This document shows, in pieces, positions 7,413 through 15,349 of a stretch of DNA of 15,646 nucleotides; the stretch's first letter is position 1; each line of letters begins with the position of its first letter. Source of the DNA: Planctomycetota bacterium (GTDB lineage: Bacteria; Planctomycetota; DG-23; SLPQ01). The notes beneath the pieces were generated by a model. It made no database searches. It saw only the letters and a list, made by a program, of their open reading frames with translations, and was not told where the DNA came from. The position numbers were made by a program, and so were the translations under genes. The stretch covers positions 1-15,646 of the forward strand of contig JAGHCE010000112.1 of assembly GCA_021160625.1 (NCBI GenBank), in the 5' to 3' direction.

Positions 7413-8894
7413 TTGTATTCAAGCGTGCAAGAGGCATTTCTGAGGGCGGCGGCGGACTTCCCGGACAAGCCGGCTGTCGTCGGGACCGAAAGGACTCTCA
7501 CCTACAGGGAATATGCGGCAGCGGCGCTTTCGGTGGCCGCGGCGCTGGAGGAAAGGGGCGAAGACGAGTGCGTGGCGTTTTTGCTGCCGACGTCACAGGC
7601 CTTTGCGCTTATGTATTTCGGGACGCTACTTTCCGGCCGCATTCCCGTGCCTCTCAACTTTTTTCTCGCGCCCGAGGAACTCTCCCACATCATCGGCGAC
7701 TGCAAGGCGAAAAGCGTCTTCACGGTGAAGTTCTTCAAGAAGACGGCGCGGACACTCCCCGCAGAGACGGTGCTCGCCGAAGAGTTCATCCCGGCGGCGC
7801 TCTCGCAGAGTCCCGCCGCGGCAAAGACCGCAAACCGCACCGCCACCATCCTCTACACCTCCGGCACGACCGGTGCCCCGAAGGGTGTGGTGCTCTCACA
7901 GGAAAACGTCCTCTCGAATGTTGAGGGCTGCATAGAGCATTTCGGCTTCGACAGCCATCACCGGGTTCTGAGCATCCTGCCGCTTTTCCATACGTTCGCG
8001 CTGACGACGACGCTTGCGCTGCCGGCGGTGGCGGGCGCAACGGCCGTGCTCGCGGAGCGCTTCGACTCGGGCCGCGCGGTCCGGGCGATCCAGGAGCATT
8101 CCATAACGACCGTGGTCGCCGTGCCGAGTATGTACCGCGCGATGCTGCGATCCCTGGAGAAGGCCGACGCGGACCTTTCAAGCCTGGAACTTCCCATATC
8201 GGGCGGCGAGCCGCTCGGCGAAGAATGCTTCGACGTCTACCGCGACAGGCACTCCGTGACGCTTCTTGAAGGCTACGGCCTGACGGAGACCTCGCCGGTG
8301 ATTTCCGCCAACACGCCGCAGGCGATGAAACCGCACACGGTGGGCAGGCCGCTTGCCAACCTGGAAGTGCGCGTGGCGGACGCCGCCGGCCAGGACGCCG
8401 GCATCAACGTCGACGGCGAGATATGGGTGAGGGGCCCAAGCGTTATGGTGGGATACCTCAATCTCCCCGAAGAAAGCCGCAAGGCAATGACGGGCAACGG
8501 TTTTTTCAGAACGGGCGATATGGGCCGGATCGACTACGAAGGGTACCTCAGGATAACCGGCCGGATAAAGGAGATGATCATATCGGCAGGAGAGAACGTC
8601 TTTCCCGGCGAGGTGGAGCGCGTGCTTGCAAAGCACCCCGGCGTCGTGGAGGCGGCGGTGATAGGCGTTCCTGAGAAGCTGCGAGGCGAGGCGCCCAAGG
8701 CCTTCGTAATACTACTGGAAGGCGCCGAGACGACACAAGAAGATCTCAAGGCCTTCTGCCGGGAGCACATCGCGCATTACAAGGTGCCGGTCGCGGTCGA
8801 GTTCCGGGAGGAGTTTCCGCGCGGCCCGACAGGCAAGGTCCTCAAGCAGCGCCTCGTCCAGGACGTCGGCGGCAGACACAAGGACACCCGGTGA
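7413..8894 (+). CDS. AMP-forming acyl-CoA synthetase (fatty-acid CoA ligase family)
   Basis: The 493-residue enzyme (from TTG 7413) belongs to the ANL adenylating superfamily. It should activate a carboxylic acid with ATP to an acyl-AMP and transfer it to CoA. The core motifs are all present: P-loop YTSGTTGAPKG (148-158), the LFHTFALT region near His193, EGYGLTETSP (286-295), FRTGDMG (365-371), the hinge GRIKEMIISAGENVFPGEVE (383-402), and the C-terminal catalytic Lys475 in GPTGKVLK. The length and the absence of extra domains fit medium- or long-chain fatty-acyl ligases, but the acid substrate cannot be assigned, and other small acids or a carrier-protein acceptor are possible. Its stop codon overlaps the GTG start of the YfhO-like membrane protein by four bases, suggesting translational coupling and perhaps a shared role in envelope lipid or glycan modification. 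Confidence 0.92.
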   Translation: MYSSVQEAFLRAAADFPDKPAVVGTERTLTYREYAAAALSVAAALEERGEDECVAFLLPTSQAFALMYFGTLLSGRIPVPLNFFLAPEELSHIIGDCKAKSVFTVKFFKKTARTLPAETVLAEEFIPAALSQSPAAAKTANRTATILYTSGTTGAPKGVVLSQENVLSNVEGCIEHFGFDSHHRVLSILPLFHTFALTTTLALPAVAGATAVLAERFDSGRAVRAIQEHSITTVVAVPSMYRAMLRSLEKADADLSSLELPISGGEPLGEECFDVYRDRHSVTLLEGYGLTETSPVISANTPQAMKPHTVGRPLANLEVRVADAAGQDAGINVDGEIWVRGPSVMVGYLNLPEESRKAMTGNGFFRTGDMGRIDYEGYLRITGRIKEMIISAGENVFPGEVERVLAKHPGVVEAAVIGVPEKLRGEAPKAFVILLEGAETTQEDLKAFCREHIAHYKVPVAVEFREEFPRGPTGKVLKQRLVQDVGGRHKDTR

Positions 8895-11092
8895 AGACCC
8901 TCCAGGTAGTGTTTTTCACGGCGGCGCCGACAGTGGTGCTGGCGCTTGTCCTCGTCAGTATGAGGCGGCAAATTCTCGACAACCGGCGCGCCATCCTGTT
9001 TCTGGCCGTGGCCTGTGCGCTCTTTTTCCACAGGATTCTCTTCCTTCCCGAAACAATCTCCCAGAGCGACGCGAACCTGCTGCAGGTCCAGTTTTTCGAT
9101 GTGTACCGCGAGGCCGTCCGCACGCATTGTGAAATCCCCTTCTGGAACCCGTACCAGGCGACGGGGCTTCCCAACCTCGCACATCCGCTAAGCGCTATGT
9201 TCTACCCGCTTGTGCCGCTTTTTCTCGTCGGGAGCGTCTTCAAGGCGCTGGGCATCTTTACCCTGTGTCACTACTTTCTTGCGGGGGTTTTCGCCCTCTT
9301 CCTGGGCAGGAGGATGTTCAGAACGAGGCAGGCGGCGCTCGTATTTGCGCTGCTTTACGTCTTCAACGGCTGGGCCGTAACGCGCGCGGCGCACCAGCCG
9401 GCGATCGAGTACCTCTTCGCCTACGCGTGGCTGCCGCTGGTGGTGCTGGGCTTTGAGAGGGCCCTGGACGGGCGGAACCTTCTCTCCTGCGTGGTCTCGG
9501 CGGGTGCGGGGCTTGCCTGGATGGGCATCGCCTGCCCGAACTTCTTTCTTTTCGCTGCGCTTTTGTTGGCGGTCGCGGCGGCGCTCAAGATCGGGTACCT
9601 TGCAGCCGCCGGCCGAAAAAACGCGCTTGCGATCGGGGTGTTCGTAATCTTCTCGTCGGCCATCACCGCTTGGGCCTTCGGGGCGGTGGAACTTGTCGGG
9701 GCGGTCGAGCTGTCGTGGCTGGCCACCACGGGACGTTTCGGGGAGGTCTTTCCGGCAGGCTGGCGAGGCAGGGCCCTGTCGGCCTGGGAGATGGCGAGGC
9801 TTTACCTCCCCTACACCCCGGGCCGCCCGTTCGGGGTCTACTACTCGCCGGGTTTGCTGGCGCTGGCGGCGGCCGGCTTTGCCGTCTACAAGGCGTTTCG
9901 AGCCAGGACGCACAGGGCGCTGTGCGGCGGGGCGGTTGTAATAATGCTGACGGGAGCGGCCCTCCTGGGCAAGACGTTCCTGTATACGCTGCTCGGCCGT
10001 GCGGTCGGCGTTTTTGCGCGTGCAAGCCTCATACCCGCTGGGCTGATATTCCTGTTTCTGCCGGTAATCGTGCTCGCGGCCGCCGGGGTGGAGGCCCTTA
10101 TCGAAAGCCGCAGGCAGCTTTTGGGCAGGCGCGGCTGGATCGCGGCGGGGCTTGTTTTCGTCGAGCTCTTCGTGGTCTTCGGCATCGTCTATCCCAGGTG
10201 GGGCCGACGTAAGCTCACGTACGACTACCAACTGGAGGTTCGGGACTTCCCGCATCTTGACGAAGCCGCCCGCCTCGCGTCGAGTGGAGATGACTCCCAA
10301 GACAATACCGGCAGGCTCATCGTTCATAGCCCGCCTGAGGGGCAGGTCCTCGCGCCTTCGTATGCGGTTCTCGCACGCGGCCTCTCGCGGCTCAACCTTC
10401 ACCCCAGCGCCTTTGCCCCTGACCGGCTTGCCGAGTCTATAGGAGAGACCGGCAAGGACCTTTCGCCGGAGGTGCTGGGAGCCCTCGGCGTCGGGTGGCT
10501 TGTCTCGACCGAGCCGTTGGCGGGCGTTCAGGGCGCCGTGGAGGTGCCCTGGCCGGGCGTGCGGGACCATTACGAGAACAGCCTTTTCCATCCCCTGCGC
10601 AACCTGCCCGGCTGGCTCGCCTGGGACGAGACCGTGCGGCTCTACCGCGTCTGCCCGTCACCGACTCTGGCCCACGTGGAGCCCGCCTGTGACGCGCCCC
10701 AGCCGACGACGGGAACCCTCGGCGATTCGGACCCGTTCGGCGACGTGCCGCTGGCAGAGTTTGACTCCTGGGTGCCCGTAACCGATGTCTCACAGACGAC
10801 CTCGACGCTTACCGTCAATCTTGTCCGGCCTCACGGGAGGCGTCTGTTTCTCGCCGTCACCGCATACCCCGGATGGCAAGTCTTCGCCGACGGCGCCGAG
10901 ATGGAATGGGTGCCGGCCGGGGGTGCCTATATGGGTGTGGTAATTCCGGAGGATACAAAACGCGTCGAGTTGCGCTTCGAGCCGACCCGGTGGGGCACAT
11001 CGCTTGCGGCATCGGTCGTCGCATTTCTCTTCGCCCTTGCCGCAGCGGGGCTCGATCTCCACTCCTCCAAGCGCGCATCGCACACAGGATAA
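8891..11092 (+). CDS. YfhO-like polytopic membrane protein
   Basis: The 733-residue membrane protein starts at GTG 8891, inside the stop of the preceding gene (GTGA overlap). It has about ten to twelve hydrophobic spans in residues 1-430, then a soluble extracytoplasmic part (about 435-695) and a final span (about 698-718). Two blocks match the YfhO family. One is the first-loop segment 'PFWNPYQATGLPNLAHPLSA' (83-102), preceded by QSDANLLQVQFFD with an acidic residue in the position used by GT-C glycosyltransferases. The other is the C-terminal 'AYPGWQVFADGAEMEW' beta module followed by a 'KRVELRFEPTRWG' strand (about 657-697). Characterised YfhO-like proteins transfer sugars from lipid carriers to cell-surface polymers. 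The specific donor and acceptor here are unknown. Coupling to an acyl-CoA synthetase is unusual. A DPM1-like glycosyltransferase, which could make a lipid-linked sugar, lies 2 kb away on the other strand. Confidence 0.85.
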   Translation: MKTLQVVFFTAAPTVVLALVLVSMRRQILDNRRAILFLAVACALFFHRILFLPETISQSDANLLQVQFFDVYREAVRTHCEIPFWNPYQATGLPNLAHPLSAMFYPLVPLFLVGSVFKALGIFTLCHYFLAGVFALFLGRRMFRTRQAALVFALLYVFNGWAVTRAAHQPAIEYLFAYAWLPLVVLGFERALDGRNLLSCVVSAGAGLAWMGIACPNFFLFAALLLAVAAALKIGYLAAAGRKNALAIGVFVIFSSAITAWAFGAVELVGAVELSWLATTGRFGEVFPAGWRGRALSAWEMARLYLPYTPGRPFGVYYSPGLLALAAAGFAVYKAFRARTHRALCGGAVVIMLTGAALLGKTFLYTLLGRAVGVFARASLIPAGLIFLFLPVIVLAAAGVEALIESRRQLLGRRGWIAAGLVFVELFVVFGIVYPRWGRRKLTYDYQLEVRDFPHLDEAARLASSGDDSQDNTGRLIVHSPPEGQVLAPSYAVLARGLSRLNLHPSAFAPDRLAESIGETGKDLSPEVLGALGVGWLVSTEPLAGVQGAVEVPWPGVRDHYENSLFHPLRNLPGWLAWDETVRLYRVCPSPTLAHVEPACDAPQPTTGTLGDSDPFGDVPLAEFDSWVPVTDVSQTTSTLTVNLVRPHGRRLFLAVTAYPGWQVFADGAEMEWVPAGGAYMGVVIPEDTKRVELRFEPTRWGTSLAASVVAFLFALAAAGLDLHSSKRASHTG

Positions 11093-11180
11093 GATCTGCA
11101 CGGCGGGGCAAGCCCTCCAGTGGCGGGTGAAATTTATGCGCCGGTGGTGTGGCGTACCTGCCGTGGCGCACATATCACTC

Positions 11181-11205
11181 GTAGGGGCGCCGCTTGCCGC
11201 GCCCG
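11181..11205. repeat. REP-like palindrome, second copy
   Basis: GTAGGGGCGC, eight variable bases and GCGCCCG form the same 25-bp layout as 1346-1370. The flanks are identical and only the central eight bases differ (CGCTTGCC here, GATTTATC there). The stem GGGCGC/GCGCCC is perfect in both copies. Conserved arms with a variable middle suggest a structured repeat under selection or repeated copying. Confidence 0.75.
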
Positions 11206-11223
11206 CGGAAGGTCAGGGGATTG

Positions 11224-11242
11224 CCACGGACAACGTCCGTGG
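11224..11242. repeat. Perfect 8-bp inverted repeat, possible terminator stem
   Basis: CCACGGAC (11224-11231) and GTCCGTGG (11235-11242) enclose a three-base AAC loop. It lies about 130 bp after the YfhO-like gene's stop and about 100 bp after the pcm stop on the other strand. No poly-T follows, so it may instead be a transcript-end stabiliser or part of a repeat. Confidence 0.6.
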
Positions 11243-11300
11243 CCCCCTTAGCAGAAAGGGGGCGAAGCCCTCCCCCTTAGCAAAAAGGGGGCGAAGCCCT
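11243..11300. repeat. 29-bp tandem repeat, two copies, one mismatch
   Basis: Copy 1 (11243-11271) and copy 2 (11272-11300) differ at one base (AGCAGAAA versus AGCAAAAA). Each unit can fold in two competing ways. In one, CCCCCTT pairs with AAGGGGG. In the other, GGGGGC-GAA-GCCCTC pairs, with one G-U. Two copies is too few for a CRISPR array, and there is no spacer between them. Confidence 0.85.
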
Positions 11301-11302
11301 CC

Positions 11303-11313
11303 CAGTGCCACAT
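11303..11313 (-). repeat. Inverted copy of the ATGTGGCACTG repeat
   Basis: On the minus strand this reads ATGTGGCACTG, identical to 1327-1337 and 1396-1406. It directly adjoins the 29-bp tandem, and its position in an intergenic gap supports a dispersed, non-coding repeat family in this genome. Confidence 0.6.
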
Positions 11314-11342
11314 CGCAGGTGCAGGGGCGGAGGGCTCTTGGC

Positions 11343-12008
11343 CTATTGCTCGTAGCCTTCCCGGCCGATGAGCTTGACGAAGATACAGGGGCACGCGTCC
11401 CGGGTTGTGAAACCTTTTTTCGTGCGGGTGACGACTTTGAGCATCTGGCCGTAGGGTTTGCCGACGGGGATGACGAGACGGCCCTTCATTTTGAGCTGGG
11501 CCTTGAGGCTTTCCGGCACGGCCGGCGCCGCAGCAGCCACGATTATTGCGTCGTAGGGCGCATGCTCGGGCCACCCCTGGGTACCGTCGCCGTCGAGAAA
11601 CTCTATGTTGTCATAGCTGAGGCCCTCCAGAAGGGTCTTGGCGCTTTTTGCGAGCTCGGGAATTCTCTCGACCGTGTACACCCTGGCGGCAATCTCCGCC
11701 AGGATCGCCGCCTGGTACCCGGAGCCCGTCCCGACGTCGAGCACCTTTTCGCCGCCGGTAAGCCGAAGCGAATCGGTCATCAGCGCCACGATGTAGGGCT
11801 GCGAGATGGTCTGTCCGCTGCCGATGTAGAGCGGCCGGTCGTCATAGGCCTGAGAGATGTAGTCGGCGGGCACAAAGAGGTGCCTCGGCACGTTGAGGAA
11901 CGCATCCAACAGCGCCGGCGAGCTTATGCCGCGCTCCAGAATCTGCTGGCGGACCATAAGCTCGCACTCGGCGGCGAGGTCTTCCTCGCTAAAGCCCGAT
12001 TCCAACAC
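11343..12008 (-). CDS. pcm: Protein-L-isoaspartate O-methyltransferase
   Basis: The 221-residue SAM-dependent enzyme methylates isoaspartyl residues in damaged proteins so that they can revert to aspartate. Family marks are 'VPRHLFVPADYISQAYDDRP' (40-59), the substrate-binding loop GSGQTISQPYIVALMT (63-78), the SAM motif VLDVGTGSGYQAAILAEI (89-106), the acidic ribose contact in VYTVERI (110-116), 'GDGTQGWPEHAPYDAIIVAA' (140-159) and the C-terminal 'FVKLIGREGYE'. Length and order are normal. The start is GTG 12008, with AGGTG about six bases upstream overlapping the previous stop. A TTG one codon later is an alternative. The 8-bp gap from the receiver/DUF2225-like gene suggests coupled translation. 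It is the last gene of the recJ-side minus-strand cluster. Confidence 0.94.
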   Translation of the reverse strand: MLESGFSEEDLAAECELMVRQQILERGISSPALLDAFLNVPRHLFVPADYISQAYDDRPLYIGSGQTISQPYIVALMTDSLRLTGGEKVLDVGTGSGYQAAILAEIAARVYTVERIPELAKSAKTLLEGLSYDNIEFLDGDGTQGWPEHAPYDAIIVAAAAPAVPESLKAQLKMKGRLVIPVGKPYGQMLKVVTRTKKGFTTRDACPCIFVKLIGREGYEQ

Positions 12009-12016
12009 GGCTGCAC

Positions 12017-13210
12017 CTATCTCGGGAAGTAATCCGCCCTGCGATACCGATTGCGCTGGGCCAAAAGCCTGGCGGCCGCCGCACGGTACTTCTCAAGCAC
12101 GCGTGAGTCACGGGGCTTGAGGCGCCCCTTCTCCGGGCGCGCAAGACGCTCAAATGCCTTGAGGGTCCGGGCCGCGTCCACATCGCGCGCGAAAAAGACG
12201 TAAATCGCCGTCAGCTGGTATGCCGCGCGGTAGACCTCGGCGCATCCGGCCAGACCCGTCATCGCCACGCACACCTCCTCGGCGTCCGCCAGAAACCTGT
12301 CGCGCTGCCGGTCGTCTCCGGCACCGTGCGCGACGGCGGCGGCTTTGAAGAGGAGGTCTGCCAATATCCCCTGCCCCTCTACCGATTCCCCTGCGGCCGA
12401 GGCCCTGTGGTTTTCAACCGCCAGGCCAAGCGCTATGAGAGCCGCCGCGCTCGTGCGGCCTTCGGTAAAAAGGGTGTCGTCGGCCTCGGCGGCAATCCGA
12501 AAAAGCACCGGTGCCGACGCACCTCGGCATATGGACGGCCCGGCTGGAAGGGGGTTCTGCGGGAGTTTGAGGGTCTTATCCCAGGCGAAATAGCACCGGG
12601 GGCAAACGGTCACACTCAGGAGATTGTAGTCCACGAATTCGTGCTTGCGGGCGGCCTTTAGATAATGGAGCGTCTCAAACTGGTCATCCTTTGTCACCAT
12701 CGCGCCGGGCTTCAGCCCGAAAGCGGCGACGGGCGCATTGCAGCCGGGCCGCGGGCACCTGCCGAGGGCTACCTTGAGGCTGCTGTTGGCCGCCTCGCGC
12801 GGGAGGTCCCTGGGCCGCCTTATGTGGCGCTTCAAGACCTGCACCACATCGAGGAGGCTCTCAACGTCGATGGGCTTGCGCATAAAGTCCCATGCGCCGG
12901 CCTCCCGTACGCCGCCGGCCAGGCCCGCGCCGGCGTGCACCGAGCAAGCGATGATGTAGCCTTCCTTCAACGGTCTTGTTTTCGCAATGAGCGTGACCGC
13001 CTCAATGCCGTCGTAGCCCGGCAGGTCCAGGTCGTAGAAAACGATGTTCGGCTCGAAGACCCGCACCCTTTCGAAGGTCTCCTCGGCTGAGTCGGCCAGG
13101 TCCACGCTGAAGCCCTTCTCGGCGAGGGCCTCGGCTGCGGAGCGCTTGAAAAGGGCGCCCGGGTCGGCGATAAGGACCTTTAGCGGCGGCGCTATCCGGC
13201 TCTTGTTCAT
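12017..13210 (-). CDS. Response-regulator receiver fused to a DUF2225-like Cys module
   Basis: The protein has 397 residues. Residues about 10-130 are a CheY-like receiver: KVLIADPG with Asp16, phospho-acceptor Asp60 in FYDLDLPGYDG, Ser90 in IIACSVHAG, and Lys112 in FMRKPID. The usual acidic pair near the start is reduced to one Asp (ADPG). Residues about 148-215 hold two cysteine pairs, C152-x4-C157 (CPRPGC) and C203-x2-C206 (CPRC), around a His/Tyr-containing stretch. The 'Y..LSVTVCPRCYFAWDK' pattern resembles the DUF2225 zinc-ribbon-like domain. Residues about 235-385 are alpha-helical, TPR-like. There is no DNA-binding output domain, so the phosphorylated receiver may control protein contacts. 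No histidine kinase is adjacent. It follows the glycosyltransferase gene by 24 bp and precedes pcm by 8 bp. Function is unknown. The receiver call is firm, and the DUF2225 likeness is by pattern and should be confirmed by profile search. Confidence 0.85.
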   Translation of the reverse strand: MNKSRIAPPLKVLIADPGALFKRSAAEALAEKGFSVDLADSAEETFERVRVFEPNIVFYDLDLPGYDGIEAVTLIAKTRPLKEGYIIACSVHAGAGLAGGVREAGAWDFMRKPIDVESLLDVVQVLKRHIRRPRDLPREAANSSLKVALGRCPRPGCNAPVAAFGLKPGAMVTKDDQFETLHYLKAARKHEFVDYNLLSVTVCPRCYFAWDKTLKLPQNPLPAGPSICRGASAPVLFRIAAEADDTLFTEGRTSAAALIALGLAVENHRASAAGESVEGQGILADLLFKAAAVAHGAGDDRQRDRFLADAEEVCVAMTGLAGCAEVYRAAYQLTAIYVFFARDVDAARTLKAFERLARPEKGRLKPRDSRVLEKYRAAAARLLAQRNRYRRADYFPR

Positions 13211-13234
13211 CTCGTTTTCACCTGTCCTGTTATC

Positions 13235-13921
13235 TTATCTTCGAAGAAATATAAGTCTCAAGGCCAGCAATATGAATCGGCAGGTGTCCCTGAACGCATT
13301 GATGCTGCTTACCTCGCCTTGGTAGATGGTGCTTATACGCACCTCTGTGATCTTGAGACCCTTGCGGGCTGCCTTCACCAGGATTTCGGACTCCGCGTCA
13401 AAGCGCGCCCCTTGCACCGGCAGGGTCCCGGCAGTGGCGCACTTGAGCAGGCGATAGCCCGACTGGCTGTCGGTTATGCGCTGCCCGGCGATGCACGATA
13501 TAACGATCGAGGTGACGAGGTTCGTCAGCGCCCGCACGAGCGGCATATTCTCCCGGTTGTACATCCTGGTGCCCAGCACGATGTCCGCTCCGGTCGTCCG
13601 GAACCTGTCGACGAACCGGGGAATCTGCGAGGGGTCGTGCTGGCCGTCGGCGTCAAGCGTGACGGCCGCGTCGAAGCCGTTTTCGACCGCCCAGGCGATG
13701 CCGGTTGCAAGTGCCTGGCCCTTGCCGAGGTTGACCTCGTGCGTTACGACGACGGCACCGGCGGCCTCGGCGGCCTGGGCGGTACCGTAGGACGAGCCGT
13801 CATCGACGACCAGGACGGCGTCGGCGCTCCCGGCCGCGGCGGCGACGACTGCGCCGAGGGCCTCCGCCTCATTATAGGCTGGTATCACTGCGCAGATTTT
13901 CTCCAAGGACACTCTCCCCAT
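13235..13921 (-). CDS. Family 2 glycosyltransferase, DPM1-like
   Basis: The 228-residue GT-A glycosyltransferase carries 'CAVIPAYNEAEALGAVV' (10-26), the nucleotide-binding VVDDGSS (38-44), the metal-binding DAD in TLDADGQHDP (88-97) and 'DSQSGYRLLK' (151-160). It resembles dolichyl- or polyprenyl-phosphate sugar synthases, which move a sugar from a nucleotide donor to a lipid phosphate at the inner face of the membrane. It has no clear transmembrane segment beyond a hydrophobic C-terminus (ILLALRLIFLRR). The donor and acceptor are not evident. The annotated ATG 13921 has no Shine-Dalgarno. A TTG five codons later (13904-13906) is preceded by GGGGAG seven bases upstream and may be the true start. 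It is 39 bp from recJ. Confidence 0.9.
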   Translation of the reverse strand: MGRVSLEKICAVIPAYNEAEALGAVVAAAAGSADAVLVVDDGSSYGTAQAAEAAGAVVVTHEVNLGKGQALATGIAWAVENGFDAAVTLDADGQHDPSQIPRFVDRFRTTGADIVLGTRMYNRENMPLVRALTNLVTSIVISCIAGQRITDSQSGYRLLKCATAGTLPVQGARFDAESEILVKAARKGLKITEVRISTIYQGEVSSINAFRDTCRFILLALRLIFLRR

Positions 13922-13960
13922 CCGGCACTCGGCAGACAGCCCGGATATTCGGATAGGCTC

Positions 13961-15349
13961 TCAGTCCAGGTGTATGTCCCGAACGACAAGCTGCATCCGG
14001 CCCGTGCCGGTGAAGTTGTCAATCTGCGGCTCAAAGACAACGCTTAGCGGTCCCGTGTGGCTCTCGAGCCTGTCGGCGAACCCCCCCCAACCGAACGCAA
14101 TGGCCTTCACGCCCCGGCCCTCGCCGCGCACGAAAAATGAGAGGTGCTGCCCGTCCGCCCCGACTCGCTTCACCCGCCCGGCAACCTGGAGCGAGCGGGC
14201 CACGAACATCGGCACGCGGTTGCCCTGGCCGAACGGGGAGAGTATCTCCAGCTGCCCCACGGCGGAAACCGTCATATCCGAAAGCGACACCTCGGCATCC
14301 ACAGTGACGGTCGGGGTAAGGTCCTCATCGGTGAGGTCCGCGGCGGCGGCCTCGATCGCGTCCCTGAAAAGGTCGATCTTCGCCGTCTCGACCTTGAGGC
14401 CGGCCGCCTGCGCGTGGCCTCCGTAGCCGATAAGCACGTCCTCGCAGGACTTGAGCGCGTTGAAAAGATGGAAGGGGGGAATACTTCGCGCCGAGCCCCC
14501 TGCGACGTCCCCATCGATATTCAAAAGTATCGTGGGCCTGTAATATTCCTCGGCCAGCCTCGATGCCACTATCCCCAGCACGCCGACGTGCCAGTCCCTG
14601 TCGGCAAGCACTATCACGCGCTGCCGGGCGGGGTCGAAAGACTCAAGGAGTTTTTTCCGGGCGGCCGAACGGATCTTGCGTTCGATGGCCTGCCGACGCC
14701 GGTTCTTCGCGTCAAGGTCCTTTGCCAGCTCCATCGCCCTGCCGAAGCTCGCCGTGGTTAGGATCTCAAGACCGGCGAGTGGCTCGTTGAGGCGTCCGGT
14801 GGCGTTTAGCCTCGGGGCCAACCGGAAAGCCACGTCGCGCGCGGTGAGCATATCGGTAATCCCCACCGTGCTCATCAGCGCCCTTATGCCGGGAAGGCGC
14901 GTGTTGCAAAGTGCGTCAAGTCCGTAGCGGACGAAAACCCGGTTCTCGCCGGTAAGCGGCACCACGTCGGCCACCGTCCCCAGCGCCACGAGCCCTATCG
15001 CATTCAGCAGAAAATCCCTGAACTCGTGCGTGACGCGCTTCTGGCCTGAAAAATGCCTCGCCAGGCTCCACGCCAGCTTGAACGCCACCCCGACGCCGGC
15101 AAGATCCCGGTAGGGGTACCGGCAGCCGTGCCTTTTCGGATTTATCACCGCGACGGCCTGCGGCAGTGCACCGTCGGGTTCGTGGTGGTCGGTTATGATA
15201 AGGTCCAAACCGATCTGCGCCGCAACCGCCGCCTCTTTATGGGCGCTTATCCCGCAGTCGGTCGTAATGACGAGGCTGCCGCCTTCCTGCTTGAACTTCT
15301 TCAGGACGTCGGCATTGAGCCCGTACCCCTCGTCAAGACGCCTCGGCAG
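13961..15349 (-). CDS. recJ: RecJ single-strand DNA exonuclease, C-terminal part in a shifted frame
   Basis: This 462-residue part carries most of RecJ, a 5'-3' single-stranded DNA exonuclease used in recombination and mismatch repair. It opens with LPRRLDEGYGLN, which matches the usual 'PxRLEEGYGL' segment. It then has the metal-binding TTDCGIS, the DHH motif ITDHHEP, GTVADVVPL, 'RLAPRLNATGRL', the DHHA1-type block with VGVLGIVASRL, GGSARSI and GYGGHAQAAG, and the C-terminal OB-fold region from 'QLEILSPFGQGNRVPMF'. The frame is open but has no proper start. The first in-frame start-like codon in usual positions, TTG 15206-15208, falls just before the DHH motif and would remove motif II. It should therefore be read with the upstream fragment as one disrupted gene. 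The stop lies 39 bp before the glycosyltransferase gene. Confidence 0.85.
   Translation of the reverse strand: MPRRLDEGYGLNADVLKKFKQEGGSLVITTDCGISAHKEAAVAAQIGLDLIITDHHEPDGALPQAVAVINPKRHGCRYPYRDLAGVGVAFKLAWSLARHFSGQKRVTHEFRDFLLNAIGLVALGTVADVVPLTGENRVFVRYGLDALCNTRLPGIRALMSTVGITDMLTARDVAFRLAPRLNATGRLNEPLAGLEILTTASFGRAMELAKDLDAKNRRRQAIERKIRSAARKKLLESFDPARQRVIVLADRDWHVGVLGIVASRLAEEYYRPTILLNIDGDVAGGSARSIPPFHLFNALKSCEDVLIGYGGHAQAAGLKVETAKIDLFRDAIEAAAADLTDEDLTPTVTVDAEVSLSDMTVSAVGQLEILSPFGQGNRVPMFVARSLQVAGRVKRVGADGQHLSFFVRGEGRGVKAIAFGWGGFADRLESHTGPLSVVFEPQIDNFTGTGRMQLVVRDIHLD

Larger units (their letters stand above)
11093..11342. other. Convergent intergenic repeat island
   Basis: These 250 bp lie between the stops of two convergent genes and contain no plausible gene. 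In order they hold a GTAGGGGCGC-N8-GCGCCCG palindrome, a perfect 8-bp inverted repeat, a 29-bp tandem pair and an inverted copy of the ATGTGGCACTG repeat. Several stems could end transcription from either side, but none is followed by a T-run on either strand. Confidence 0.75.

Noticed and set aside
9188..10591. 467-codon open frame antisense to the YfhO-like gene
   Set aside because: It has an Arg/Pro/Gln-rich composition, no recognisable motif, and lies entirely opposite a gene with clear family blocks. It is a GC-rich shadow frame.
11243..11300. Possible CRISPR array
   Set aside because: Only two copies, directly adjacent, with no spacer and no cas genes.
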